Of a DNA stretch of 22,453 nt, positions 7,635-15,032 are shown piece by piece (position 1 is the stretch's first letter; every line of letters starts with the position of its first letter). Source of the DNA: Chloroflexota bacterium (GTDB lineage: Bacteria > Chloroflexota > FW602-bin22 > JACPRP01). The DNA is taken from NCBI GenBank assembly GCA_016210495.1, contig JACQUC010000055.1:1-22453 (forward strand). Direction: 5' to 3'. Made by a program: the position numbers and the translations under genes. Below the pieces are notes generated by a model. The model was not told the DNA's origin. It did not search any database and saw only the letters and a list, made by a program, of their open reading frames with translations.

Positions 7635-7682
7635 TCGATGTCGCCCAACCGGCGCGTGACGCTGGATCGCTTCTGTACTATT

Positions 7683-7725
7683 CGTAGGGGCGGACGTCCG
7701 CTGTCCGCCCCGGGGTGGGGTGGGG
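7683..7725 (+). repeat. GC-rich palindromic intergenic repeat, copy B
   Basis: It starts CGTAGGGGCGGAC, with a 9-bp perfect stem GGGGCGGAC (7687-7695) / GTCCGCCCC (7703-7711) and a 7-nt loop, followed by a G-rich tail. It is nearly identical over about 40 bp to the copy at 12579 and very close to 11458. It lies 48 bp after the NYN gene and before guaA. Confidence 0.85.
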
Positions 7726-7808
7726 TCGAGGCATTCAGGCGATGTGGCGTACACTGCCATCATTCCGCATATCTATGAATCGACTACTGATGCTCAGGGA
7801 GGCTGGAA

Positions 7809-9497
7809 TTGAAGGGTACGCAGGGCGACGAGCCGGTCGACAGCCACCGCGTAGCCACGACGGACGATCTCGAAATATCGACCTATCTCCAGGTGGCCGA
7901 GACCAGAGCGGTGATCGCCAGCCAGGAAGCTTCGGTTCCCCCTAGCTCCACGCCGCTGCGGGCCAAAGAGGCCATCGCCGTCATCGATTTCGGCTCGCAA
8001 TACAGCCAGCTTATCGCGCGCCGCGTCCGGGAGTGCCACGTCTACTGCGAGTTGGTGCCCGCGGATGCGCCCTTCGAGCGCATCGCCGCCCTTCAGCCAC
8101 GTGGCTTCATCCTATCGGGTGGGCCGGCCAGCGTCTACGATCCGAACGCGCCACAGGCTCCGGCATACGTCTTCGAAAGCGGATTGCCTGTCCTGGGCAT
8201 CTGCTACGGCATGCAACTGATGGCTCACCAGTTGGGCGGACGTGTCGCTCCGGCTGACAAGCGCGAGTATGGCCACGTCGTCGTCTATCTGAGCAACACT
8301 GGTAGCGACGCCTTCGCCGGATTGCCGTTCAGCTTCCCCGCGTGGGCGAGTCACGGCGATCAAGTAATCGACCTGCCCGAGGGATTCGAGCCGCTGGCCT
8401 ATACCGACAATTCGAAGGTCGCCGCCATGGGTAGAGGAAACCTCATCGGGCTACAGTTCCATCCGGAGGTGGTTCACACCCCGGAGGGGCGCAACATCAT
8501 CCGAAACTTCCTCTACAACGTCTGCGACTGTGAAGGCGCCTGGACTCCCGGCTCGTTTATCGAGGAGAGCGTGCGCCAGACTCAGGCTCAGGTCGGCAAT
8601 GGCAGGGTCATCTGCGCGCTGAGCGGCGGCGTCGACTCCGCGGTGACCGCCACCCTTGCCCATCGCGCTATCGGTGATCAGCTCACCTGCATCTTCGTCA
8701 ACAATGGTCTGTTGCGCCGCGAGGAAGCCGAGCGCAACATCGTCACCTTCGACCGCAACCTCAAGATGAATCTCATCTACGTGGATGCCACCGATCGTTT
8801 CCTGCGCCGCCTGGCCGGCATCGTCGACCCCGAGCAGAAGCGGCGCGTCGTCGGCGAGGAGTTCATCCGCGTTTTCGAGGAAGAGGCCAAAAAGATTGGC
8901 CGGGCCGATTTCCTGGCTCAAGGGACACTCTATCCCGACGTAATCGAGAGCACGTCGGCCGAGACCAAAGCGGCAGCGCGGATCAAGACCCACCACAACG
9001 TGGGTGGCCTACCACCCAACCTGCGCTTTGACCTCGTCGAGCCGCTTCGCTACCTGTTCAAAGACGAGGTGCGCGCCGTCGGCCTGGCGTTGGGGCTCCC
9101 CGAGGAGATGATCTACCGGCAGCCCTTCCCTGGCCCCGGCCTCGCCATTCGCGTCATCGGCGAGGTCACCCGCGAGCGCCTGGAGACATTGCGCGCCGCC
9201 GATTGGATCGTCATGAACGAGATCAAAAAGGCCGGTCTCTATCGCGAGCTGTGGCAGAACTTCGCCATCCTTACGCCCCTGCGGAGCGTGGGGGTGATGG
9301 GCGATGGGCGCACCTACGCCAACGTCGTCGCCGTGCGGGCCGTCACCAGCGAGGATGGCATGACCGCCGACTGGGCGCGGCTCCCGTACGATCTCCTGGC
9401 CAGGATCTCCAACCGCATCGTCAACGAAGTGCCCGGCGTAAATCGCGTCGTCTACGACATCAGCTCGAAGCCACCTTCGACCATCGAATGGGAGTAG
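7809..9497 (+). CDS. guaA: GMP synthase (glutamine-hydrolysing)
   Basis: Converts XMP to GMP using ATP and glutamine. The N-terminal class I amidotransferase carries GICYGMQ (catalytic Cys132) and FHPEV (His218, Glu220). The ATP-pyrophosphatase domain has the P-loop-like LSGGVDSAV (272-277 core). The C-terminal dimerisation domain includes [10 protein letters not shown] and ends KPPSTIEWE, as in all GMP synthases. The start is unusual: TTG at 7809, with AGGGAGG six bases upstream (7796-7802). It adds about 53 residues before the conserved [14 protein letters not shown]. The frame is closed upstream by TGA at 7788, and no ATG occurs in the extension. A GTG at 7893 lacks a ribosome site. It follows palindrome copy B and is 10 bp upstream of purD, so the two are probably one unit. 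Confidence 0.93.
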   Translation: MKGTQGDEPVDSHRVATTDDLEISTYLQVAETRAVIASQEASVPPSSTPLRAKEAIAVIDFGSQYSQLIARRVRECHVYCELVPADAPFERIAALQPRGFILSGGPASVYDPNAPQAPAYVFESGLPVLGICYGMQLMAHQLGGRVAPADKREYGHVVVYLSNTGSDAFAGLPFSFPAWASHGDQVIDLPEGFEPLAYTDNSKVAAMGRGNLIGLQFHPEVVHTPEGRNIIRNFLYNVCDCEGAWTPGSFIEESVRQTQAQVGNGRVICALSGGVDSAVTATLAHRAIGDQLTCIFVNNGLLRREEAERNIVTFDRNLKMNLIYVDATDRFLRRLAGIVDPEQKRRVVGEEFIRVFEEEAKKIGRADFLAQGTLYPDVIESTSAETKAAARIKTHHNVGGLPPNLRFDLVEPLRYLFKDEVRAVGLALGLPEEMIYRQPFPGPGLAIRVIGEVTRERLETLRAADWIVMNEIKKAGLYRELWQNFAILTPLRSVGVMGDGRTYANVVAVRAVTSEDGMTADWARLPYDLLARISNRIVNEVPGVNRVVYDISSKPPSTIEWE

Positions 9498-9507
9498 AGA
9501 GGTTCCT

Positions 9508-10767
9508 GTGCGCGTACTGGTCGTCGGTAGTGGTGCCCGCGAGCACTGCATTCTCTGGAAGCTTTCCCAGAGCCCGCTATTCGATCGGCTCTTCTGCGCC
9601 CCGGGCAATGGGGGAACCGCCTCCATCGCCGAAAACATACCCATCGCCGCTACCGATTGCGACGCGCTCGTGGAGTGGGCCTCAAGCAACCTTATCGACT
9701 TCGTCGTCGTCGGCCCCGAAGACCCCCTGGCCGTCGGCCTGGTGGATCGCTTCGACGAGATCGGCCTGCCGGCCTTTGGCCCCTCCGGGAACGCCGCCGC
9801 CATCGAAGCCAGCAAGTCGTGGGCCAAACAACTGATGGTACGCCACGGCATTCCTACCGCCGCCGGCGCCGCCTTCACTTCGCCAAACGAAGCCAAACAA
9901 TACCTCAAGCGGCAAGAAGCGCCCATCGTCGTCAAGGCCGATGGTCTGGCGGCGGGCAAAGGCGTTATCGTGGCGACCTCCCGCGACGAGGCCATCGACG
10001 CCGTAACCTCGCTTATGGAAAAGGGCTCGGTCGCATCGGCCGGCAGCCGCGTGGTGATTGAGGAGTATCTGGAGGGCCCCGAGGTCTCCGTCCTCGCCTT
10101 CGCCGACGGTAAGACCGTGGTTCCTATGGTGCCTGCCTGCGACTACAAGCGGGTTTTCGACGGCGACCAGGGACCCAACACTGGCGGCATGGGCTGTTAC
10201 TCGCCCCCCGGTTTCGTTTCGCGCGCGACGCTCGACCAGACCGTCGCAACCATCCTGGAGCCCACCATCCAGGCTATGGCCCAGGAGGGCCGACCTTATC
10301 GTGGCGTGCTCTACGCCGGTCTCATCATCACCCGTGACGGCCCAAAAGTCCTGGAGTTCAACTGCCGTTTCGGCGATCCCGAGACCCAGGCCATCCTGCC
10401 CCGGCTCGGCAGCGATCTCATGGAAATCGTCACCGCCACCGTCCGCGGCGATCTCGCCAACATCAACGTCGAATGGAGCCGAGAAGTCTCGTGCGGCGTC
10501 GTCCTGGCCTCCGGGGGATATCCTGGCGACTTTTCCAAAGGGCACGCTATCTCCGGCCTGGACGACGTCGGCCCCGACGCCCTCGTCTTCCACGCAGGCA
10601 CCAGACGTCAGAACGGAAGCTTAGTCACGTCCGGTGGTCGCGTGCTCACCGTCGTGGCCCTTGGCCAGACCATGGCCGAAGCCCGCAACAGGGCTTACGC
10701 TAGCGCCGCCAAGATCAGCTTCTCCGGTTGCCACTACCGCCACGACATCGCCGCCCGAGAGGTGTAA
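9508..10767 (+). CDS. purD: Phosphoribosylamine-glycine ligase (GAR synthetase)
   Basis: The second step of de novo purine synthesis: phosphoribosylamine + glycine + ATP to GAR. The 419-aa product has the usual length. It starts MRVLVVGSGAREH, the family's N-terminal nucleotide-like fold, followed by APGNGGTA. The ATP-grasp core holds PIVVKADGLAAGKG (Lys143), VPACDYKRVFDGDQGPNTGGMG and the metal-binding EFNCRFGDPETQ (Glu283, Asn285). The start codon is GTG at 9508 with AGAGG upstream. Ten bases separate it from the guaA stop, so translation is probably coupled in one operon. Nothing is missing from the catalytic set. Confidence 0.95.
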   Translation: MRVLVVGSGAREHCILWKLSQSPLFDRLFCAPGNGGTASIAENIPIAATDCDALVEWASSNLIDFVVVGPEDPLAVGLVDRFDEIGLPAFGPSGNAAAIEASKSWAKQLMVRHGIPTAAGAAFTSPNEAKQYLKRQEAPIVVKADGLAAGKGVIVATSRDEAIDAVTSLMEKGSVASAGSRVVIEEYLEGPEVSVLAFADGKTVVPMVPACDYKRVFDGDQGPNTGGMGCYSPPGFVSRATLDQTVATILEPTIQAMAQEGRPYRGVLYAGLIITRDGPKVLEFNCRFGDPETQAILPRLGSDLMEIVTATVRGDLANINVEWSREVSCGVVLASGGYPGDFSKGHAISGLDDVGPDALVFHAGTRRQNGSLVTSGGRVLTVVALGQTMAEARNRAYASAAKISFSGCHYRHDIAAREV

Positions 10768-10789
10768 CGCCGGCCAACGAACACCAACG

Positions 10790-10808
10790 GGGCGCGGTCC
10801 CCGCGCCC
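10790..10808. terminator. GC hairpin after purD
   Basis: A perfect 8-bp stem GGGCGCGG (10790-10797) / CCGCGCCC (10801-10808) with a 3-nt loop, 22 bp beyond the purD stop. There is no U-tract, so termination is possible but not certain. It may instead be another of the scattered palindromes. Confidence 0.4.
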
Positions 10809-10860
10809 GCATAGCTAGAACTGATCCTGTCAGCAATAATCCTGGCCCTCGGCGAGCGTC

Positions 10861-10891
10861 CTGTCCCCTCTCCCAGAGGGAGAGGGGACAG
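10861..10891. repeat. Long perfect palindrome between purD and purE
   Basis: CTGTCCCCTCTCCC (10861-10874) and its exact complement (10878-10891) flank the loop AGA, giving a 14-bp stem. The core CCTCTCCC-AGA-GGGAGAGG recurs at 16022-16042, so this is a dispersed repeat type in the genome. It would also form a strong RNA hairpin between the two purine genes. Confidence 0.75.
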
Positions 10892-10946
10892 GGTGATGGC
10901 TCGCCCGCCTGTGCGTCCCAATGCTTCGACGAGGAGTACAAAAGAG

Positions 10947-11423
10947 ATGCCGCTCGTATCCGTAGTCATGGGCTCCGAATCCGACAAGCCCTTCATGCAG
11001 CACACGTCCGACGTGCTCCAGAAGATGGGCATCGACCACGAAGTCGTCGTTATGTCCGCCCATCGGAGCCCTGAGCAAGCGCGTGCCTACGCCCAGTCGG
11101 CCAGAGCGCGGGGCATCGAGGTCATCATTGCCGGCGCGGGCGGCGCGGCTCATCTGCCGGGTGTCCTCGCTTCGTGGACAACCGTTCCCGTGATAGGCGT
11201 GCCGCTGCCCACCAGCGATCTGGGAGGAATCGACGCCCTGTATGCCATCGCCCAGATGCCCGCTGGTGTGCCTGTAGCAACTGTGGCGGTCGGCACAGCC
11301 GGGGCCAAGAATGCCGCTTACCTCGCCGCGCAAATCCTCGGCCTCAAGTTCGATGCCATTCGCCAGGCCTACGAGCAGCATCGCGCCCGGTTGGCCGGCC
11401 AGGACAAGCAGACGTCAGGCTGA
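10947..11423 (+). CDS. purE: N5-carboxyaminoimidazole ribonucleotide mutase
   Basis: PurE class I rearranges N5-CAIR to CAIR in purine synthesis. The 158-aa product is the normal length. It has MGSESD (8-13, phosphate-binding loop) and MSAHRSPE (36-43, catalytic His39). These are followed by the AGAGGAAHLPG and VPLPTSDLGGIDALY segments of the active site. ATG 10947 is preferred to an open frame reaching 10893 because GAGGAG lies ten bases before it and MPLVSVVMGS is the usual N-terminus. Class I enzymes work with PurK, whose gene is not in this window. A 179-bp gap with two hairpins separates it from purD, so it may have its own promoter or be partly uncoupled. Confidence 0.94.
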   Translation: MPLVSVVMGSESDKPFMQHTSDVLQKMGIDHEVVVMSAHRSPEQARAYAQSARARGIEVIIAGAGGAAHLPGVLASWTTVPVIGVPLPTSDLGGIDALYAIAQMPAGVPVATVAVGTAGAKNAAYLAAQILGLKFDAIRQAYEQHRARLAGQDKQTSG

Positions 11424-11457
11424 CACAATGGAAGAAAGGGCTACTGAACCAACTGCG

Positions 11458-11500
11458 CGTAGGGGCGGACGTCCGCTGTCCGCCCTGGGGAGGGGCGGGG
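11458..11500 (+). repeat. GC-rich palindromic intergenic repeat, copy C
   Basis: It has the same CGTAGGGGCGGAC start and stem as copy B: GGGCGGAC (11463-11470) / GTCCGCCC (11478-11485), 7-nt loop. The tail differs at a few positions (CTGGGGAGGGGCGGGG). It lies 35 bp after the purE stop. Confidence 0.85.
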
Positions 11501-11538
11501 CCCATAGGGTCCTGCTATTCTAGCAAGGAAGGTCACGC

Positions 11539-12528
11539 GTGCTTCTCAGACCATCGTTCTGGCTAGCGCTGTTACTCCTCCTGTCGCTCGCCCTCGCCTA
11601 TGACTTCCTTCAGACAGACTACGACCCCGGCCAGAGCTTCGACCGCGGCCGGAACGCCGTTTGGATGGACGTCGTTTGGGTCTCTGAGCCCCGTGACCCC
11701 TCGGAGATTCAGGCGATGAGCAGATCGCTCGCACAGCGCGGCTTCAAGTACGCCTTCGTCTACGTAAGCTCGCTGGATTCGTCCGGCCGAGCGATTCCCA
11801 AGGACTACAGATACGCCCGCGACTTCGTCCGGGCCGTCCGCCAGAGCGACTCCGGTCTCTCGCCCGTCGCCTGGATAGGCATCGTCAACCGCGCCAGAGG
11901 CCAGGGGTGGGTACCCATCGACGAAGCCGCCGTGCGCGCCAACGTCGCCAAGTTCTCCTCCGAGCTCGTCCACGACATCGGCTTTGACGGCGTCCAGTTG
12001 AACGTCGAGCCGGTGGAGAACGACAGCGAAGAACTCATCGCCCTCCTTCGCGAAGTAAGGAGCGCCATCGGCGAGAGCAGCCTCCTCTCGATCACCGGCC
12101 ACAAATGGGCGCCCTTCATTCCCGGCCTGCCGTTTCTGGAGACGAGCTATTGGGATTCCGACTACTATGCACGCATCGCCACCGCCGTCGATCAGATCGC
12201 CGTGATGACCTACGACAGCTACATGCCCACCGACTGGTCGTACAGCGCCTTTGTCAAGCAGCAGACCATCGGCATCAGCCGGGCCGTCGCCAATCGAGGC
12301 CCCGAGCTATTGGTCGGCCTGCCCACCTACTTCGAGCCCCGCCGCAACCACAATCCCGCCGCCGAAAACCTTCGCAGCGGCCTCCGCGGCGTCCTGGCCG
12401 CCCTGCACACCTCCGCCGACCCCTCCACCGTCGCCGGCGTCGCCCTCTACCCCATGTGGGAAACCGACGAATCCGACTGGCAGACCTACGACGCCCTCTG
12501 GCGCAATGCCAACCCCGGCGCCCGCTGA
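11539..12528 (+). CDS. Exported GH18-like TIM-barrel protein
   Basis: A 329-aa protein with an N-terminal signal peptide or anchor (residues 1-21, LLRPSFWLALLLLLSLALA). A glycoside hydrolase 18-like barrel follows. Features include GFDGVQLNVEPV, which aligns with the family's DGxDxDxE: Asp150 and the proton-donor Glu157 are kept, but the two middle Asp positions are Gln153 and Asn155. Later barrel motifs include VDQIAVMTYDSYMP (the M-x-Y of strand 6) and GVALYPMWETDESDW. It likely acts outside the membrane on a glycan or is a carbohydrate-binding relative; the altered motif lowers certainty of chitinase-type catalysis. GTG 11539 is supported by AAGGAAGG six bases upstream. It appears to be a stand-alone gene bracketed by palindrome copies C and D. 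Confidence 0.7.
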   Translation: MLLRPSFWLALLLLLSLALAYDFLQTDYDPGQSFDRGRNAVWMDVVWVSEPRDPSEIQAMSRSLAQRGFKYAFVYVSSLDSSGRAIPKDYRYARDFVRAVRQSDSGLSPVAWIGIVNRARGQGWVPIDEAAVRANVAKFSSELVHDIGFDGVQLNVEPVENDSEELIALLREVRSAIGESSLLSITGHKWAPFIPGLPFLETSYWDSDYYARIATAVDQIAVMTYDSYMPTDWSYSAFVKQQTIGISRAVANRGPELLVGLPTYFEPRRNHNPAAENLRSGLRGVLAALHTSADPSTVAGVALYPMWETDESDWQTYDALWRNANPGAR

Positions 12529-12578
12529 TACCATACCGGGCCCCTTTGGATGCGGTACCTTACGAGCTGTTGCAGAAA

Positions 12579-12621
12579 CGTAGGGGCGGACGTCCGCTGT
12601 CCGCCCCGGGGTGGGGTGGTG
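12579..12621 (+). repeat. GC-rich palindromic intergenic repeat, copy D
   Basis: Stem GGGGCGGAC (12583-12591) / GTCCGCCCC (12599-12607) with the same 7-nt loop as copies B and C. It is identical to copy B for about 40 bp from CGTAGGGG through GGGGTGGGGTGG. It lies 50 bp after the stop of the GH18-like gene. Confidence 0.85.
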
Positions 12622-12640
12622 GAGACGGACCCGTAGCCGA

Positions 12641-12724
12641 AGGCTTCAGCCTGCGCGTCCGCCTGAGGCGGACTGTACCAAGCCAGTCCCAAGACCGCCT
12701 CGCCACAGCACCAGGGTGAGGCGG
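12641..12724. repeat. Cluster of three further palindromes
   Basis: Three stem-loops follow copy D. They are AGGCT-TC-AGCCT (12641-12652), GTCCGCC-TGA-GGCGGAC (12657-12673), and CCGCCTC (12695-12701) with GAGGCGG (12718-12724). The second has the same stem family as the element at 21194. The 308-bp gap between the GH18-like and nucleotidyltransferase genes holds only copy D, these palindromes and a promoter. Confidence 0.6.
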
Positions 12725-12797
12725 GGGGCGTTTCCGCAATCCCCTGTACACCACCCCGTACTCTGGCTGTGCCTTGCTGGCATCGCCCATGCCTGCA

Positions 12798-12806
12798 TGC
12801 TATAAT
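12798..12806 (+). promoter_or_regulatory. Extended -10 promoter of the first MNT gene
   Basis: TGC-TATAAT: a perfect -10 with a TGn extension, about 30 bp before the start codon. The -35 is poor (TGGCAT at 12778-12783, 17-bp spacer). It gives a leader of roughly 24 nt. Confidence 0.55.
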
Positions 12807-12836
12807 CAAGCACAAGCGTCCAGTGCGAGGGGTGCG

Positions 12837-13148
12837 ATGCCAGTCCAGACCAAAGAGGAGATCCTGAGCCTTTTGCAGGCGCACCAGCCCGAGTTGCGGC
12901 GCCTGGGCGTGCGCCGCTGCGGCCTCTTTGGCTCTTTTGTGCGCAACAAACCACGTTACCAAAGCGACGTTGATATTCTGGTGGAGTTCGAGCCAGACCA
13001 GAAGACATTCGATCATTTCATCCAACTTGCCTTCTTCCTTGAAGACCTCTTTGGGCGCAAAGTCGATTTGATCACCGCCGAATCCTTGAGCCCGTACCTC
13101 GGCCCGCACATCCTACGCGAGGTTGAATATGCCCCTGCCTGCGCGTGA
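12837..13148 (+). CDS. MNT-type nucleotidyltransferase (HEPN/MNT antitoxin-like)
   Basis: A 103-aa minimal nucleotidyltransferase. It contains GLFGSFVRNKPRYQSDVDILVEF with GSF (32-34) and Asp44/Asp46, and a third acidic residue in KVDLITAE (Asp77). These are the pol-beta-fold catalytic residues. In HEPN/MNT modules such proteins neutralise the HEPN RNase, in characterised cases by adenylylating it. ATG 12837 is preferred over 12774 because GAGGGG precedes it, and because the extended -10 promoter lies between the two positions. The 20-bp overlap with an ATG at 13129 is the usual coupling to a DUF86 HEPN gene, but that partner is destroyed (next entry). All catalytic residues appear intact, so this half may still be functional or is a recent relic. 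Confidence 0.85.
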   Translation: MPVQTKEEILSLLQAHQPELRRLGVRRCGLFGSFVRNKPRYQSDVDILVEFEPDQKTFDHFIQLAFFLEDLFGRKVDLITAESLSPYLGPHILREVEYAPACA

Positions 13149-13308
13149 GGATTTGCGGCATGTCCCCAGTCAGTCGGACTCGACTCAGCACGAAGAGACT
13201 TACACTGACGTGATTTCGACCACGTGCTTATACGACTCCGTGCTGCGATACGGAAGTACCCCCATAGGGAGCGTTTCACGTTGGGGACATCCCCATTTGC
13301 ATAATTGA
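13129..13308 (+). pseudogene. Truncated HEPN (DUF86) toxin remnant
   Basis: The frame starts at ATG 13129 inside the end of the MNT gene and reads MPLPAREDLRH, the typical beginning of a DUF86 HEPN protein. After codon 11 (13159-13161) similarity stops and a foreign-looking sequence beginning ATGTCCCCA takes over, ending in a stop at 13306-13308. The HEPN helices and the Rx4-6H RNase motif are absent. Only the first 33 bp are attributable to the original gene. The call rests on the N-terminal residues and position alone. Confidence 0.5.
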
Positions 13309-13552
13309 TCCCTCTCAGCGATCATCGCCAACGCCCTAATTTGGCTCGTTGCCCCACTGATGGTCGAAAAACGGTCAGAAATAGGGACACGAGCCCCAAT
13401 TCGGTGCGGAACGGACGGGAAATCCCCACTCACAACCTATCCGCACATGGGCTGCTATGATGCCTGGTATTTGATTATGCACAGCCTCCCCACCGTTTTC
13501 CGCCCCAATTACGAAGCAAATCCCCTAATTTCTGCCTACGTTATGTCCCCAG
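13160..13552. mobile_element. Inverted-repeat insertion relic in the HEPN gene
   Basis: ATGTCCCCA occurs at 13160-13168 and 13543-13551, and its exact complement TGGGGACAT at 13282-13290. The last copy is itself part of a hairpin, TGGGGA-CA-TCCCCA (13282-13295). The segment starts exactly where the HEPN reading frame breaks. Between the copies are repeated short motifs such as CCCCAATT(A/C)CG and TCCCC(T/A)A, but no convincing protein. It may be a MITE-like insertion or ends left by an IS200/REP-associated type element. No transposase or target duplication was identified. Confidence 0.35.
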
Positions 13553-13673
13553 CCTGTAACGCTCTCGTTTTCGCTGGTTTGGTTTCTGGAGTGGTTCGTG
13601 ATGCATACACGGGTTTCGACCTTCTGGAACGCTTGACTGCGTGTCATCCAGCAGAAAAGTTTGGCAACAGTAA

Positions 13674-13946
13674 TGGCCGAAGCTTGCTCCTGTTCTTAGG
13701 CTGGAAGCGGCGGTCGAAGGTCGAGCCTGTGTTGTGCTTGTGCCAGTCACAGATCCTCTAACAAATGCGGAGCTGGCGCGAACTGCACTCGGTGGCCGAG
13801 CCTCGACGGCCTTGATGGCCAGACTGACCGCCAAATGCGTCTCCCTGTGCTTGACAAGCGAAGATTTGGCCAGGGCGAAGAGCGGTAGGAATGGGGGTAG
13901 CCCGCGAAACGGGACGCCTGCTTCAGCGGGACGGGGCTTCGATTAG
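13674..13946 (+). pseudogene. Possible RibB-like (DHBP synthase) fragment
   Basis: An open frame without a good start codon reads EAAVEGRACVVLVPVTDP followed by LTNAELARTA and CVSLCLTSEDLARA. By eye this resembles the N-terminal part of 3,4-dihydroxy-2-butanone-4-phosphate synthase (the GRxVxVxD...NExDLxxAA...GLxCxxLT order). The key acidic loop is not conserved and the similarity ends near 13880. It is most likely a decayed fragment, and the resemblance could be coincidental. The remainder of 13553-13984 shows no other gene I can support. Confidence 0.25.
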
Positions 13947-13984
13947 ACGGGAACGGTCGTTCACTCCCTGAGCCGTGGTGGGTT

Positions 13985-14206
13985 TCAAGAGACCGCTTGA
14001 TATATGGCTGGCCGGTACCTGGGGCGGGGGACAGGCTTGCCCTCAGCGCGCGCCGCTTCCAGCCAGGCCGCTTTGGCAATCTCGACCTGCGCCAGCGCTT
14101 CCTCGGGCGTTTCTCCGAACGCAGAGCATGCCTTCAAATCAGGAACGTCTGCTACGTATCCACCATCAGCTTCGCTGTAGAATATATTGATGTGATAATC
14201 CTTCAT
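13985..14206 (-). CDS. hicB: HicB-type antitoxin
   Basis: A 73-aa protein with the HicB-like partial RNase H fold: YHINIFYSEADGGYVADVPDLKACSAFGETPEEAL, in which GGYVADVPDL and TPEEAL are the family signatures. It is a short HicB without a visible C-terminal DNA-binding domain. It would bind and silence HicA encoded immediately upstream. The start ATG (14206) overlaps the hicA stop by 4 bp, indicating translational coupling. Confidence 0.85.
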   Translation of the reverse strand: MKDYHINIFYSEADGGYVADVPDLKACSAFGETPEEALAQVEIAKAAWLEAARAEGKPVPRPRYRPAIYQAVS

Positions 14207-14457
14207 GACTCGTCCTCCAATTCAAGATTATACCATTCCACGATCTGCAGGAACTGACGAATCTGGTACGACTTGGCCTTCCCGTTCACGTTCTGGATAT
14301 TGACCAGTTCTTGGATGTGAGGATGGACAAAGATGTGATGGCTACCGCTGACCCGTGACAGATGGAACCCGAAAGCCTCGACCAGCGCCACCATTTCACT
14401 GAACCTGAAATTTCCCTGCCTGGCGAGAGCTTTGGCAAGCAGCTTGCGCTTGTTCAT
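14203..14457 (-). CDS. hicA: HicA-type mRNA interferase toxin
   Basis: An 84-aa protein with a dsRBD-like HicA fold. The signature RVSGSHHIFVHP holds the catalytic His (His40/His41), preceded by the family's VALVEAFGFHLSR strand. HicA cleaves mRNA independently of the ribosome and is neutralised by HicB. It is preceded by GGAGGGG (plus-strand 14466-14472). A short upstream frame ends with TGA overlapping the hicA ATG (ATGA), so translation may be coupled to upstream material. It is the only toxin in this accessory cluster whose active-site motif looks intact. Confidence 0.85.
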   Translation of the reverse strand: MNKRKLLAKALARQGNFRFSEMVALVEAFGFHLSRVSGSHHIFVHPHIQELVNIQNVNGKAKSYQIRQFLQIVEWYNLELEDES

Positions 14458-14478
14458 GGGTTGAACCCCTCCGCCGCC

Positions 14479-14698
14479 TCAAGCACACTCATCTCGTCTA
14501 TCGCCACACCGCCCTTCACTCGCACAAGCAATGTCGCAAACCTGACTTGCCGCCTCACCGACGATCTCGACAAGCTTCACCAAGGCCCAGCACGAGCATA
14601 AGGTCGCGGTCGGCCCGGGTTCTGTCTCGCCCAAACTTCACGGCCTGGCGCGCCGCATCCAGCATGTGACGCAGGCGGACGGTATCACCCTTCTGCAT
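14479..14698 (-). pseudogene. Frameshifted and truncated HEPN (DUF86) toxin
   Basis: It begins at ATG 14698, overlapping the MNT gene by 14 bp as in normal MNT-HEPN pairs. The frame reads [20 protein letters not shown] then DRDLMLVLGL, typical DUF86. At 14580-14582 one extra base shifts the frame, and the original frame stops at 14555. The continuation in the other frame is VKLVEIVGEAASQV, which is the expected next DUF86 segment. That frame then loses similarity and stops at 14479. The region carrying the Rx4-6H RNase motif is absent. It therefore has two lesions: an insertion frameshift and loss of the C-terminal half. Confidence 0.75.
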
Positions 14699-14984
14699 AC
14701 TGAACCGCCGCTTCTTCCACCACTCGCTGGCGGAAGTAGCGGCTCAGGTCTTCCTTGGTGCGCATGTCCACCTTCCGGCCTCCGAGCAGGGCGGACAGCT
14801 CCTGTTCCATGCGCGCGATCCCAAAGAGCCCAGGTATGTGATCCGGCTCGAACTCGACCAACACGTCGACGTCGCTGTCGGGACCGAAATCCGGCCGCAG
14901 CGCCGATCCAAAAATCGCCAGACGCCTAATATGGTGTTTCCGGCAAAACGCGGCCAGTTGCTCCTTGGGGATTTCTATCTGCAC
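14685..14984 (-). CDS. MNT-type nucleotidyltransferase (HEPN/MNT antitoxin-like)
   Basis: A 99-aa minimal nucleotidyltransferase with [25 protein letters not shown] (26-28), Asp38, Asp40, and Asp73 in [10 protein letters not shown]. The start is GTG at 14984 with AGGAGGAA just upstream and a TTGAAA-N17-TATAGT promoter beyond it, so it is well placed for expression. It is distinct in sequence from the MNT at 12837 and on the opposite strand, so the two are probably independent acquisitions rather than a local duplication. Its HEPN partner, overlapping its 3' end, is broken. Confidence 0.85.
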   Translation of the reverse strand: MQIEIPKEQLAAFCRKHHIRRLAIFGSALRPDFGPDSDVDVLVEFEPDHIPGLFGIARMEQELSALLGGRKVDMRTKEDLSRYFRQRVVEEAAVQYAEG

Positions 14985-15003
14985 ACGTTCCTCCTGCCCA
15001 CAA

Positions 15004-15032
15004 ACTATAGCATCGTCGCCGGCCTATTTCAA
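15004..15032 (-). promoter_or_regulatory. Promoter of the second MNT / hicAB unit
   Basis: On the minus strand: TTGAAA (15032-15027), a 17-bp spacer ending in TGC, and TATAGT (15009-15004). Both hexamers, the spacing and the extended -10 fit sigma70. It lies about 20 bp upstream of the GTG start. Confidence 0.65.

Noticed and set aside
9009..10593. Long antisense frames opposite guaA and purD
   Set aside because: They are complements of strongly conserved enzyme genes, without family motifs or ribosome sites.
12579..12724. CRISPR-like array from clustered repeats
   Set aside because: The elements are different palindromes without regular spacing, unique spacers or cas genes.
13360..13761. 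133-codon open frame in the accessory debris
   Set aside because: It has no recognisable domain, crosses the ATGTCCCCA repeat, and has no ribosome site; it is treated as non-coding relic.
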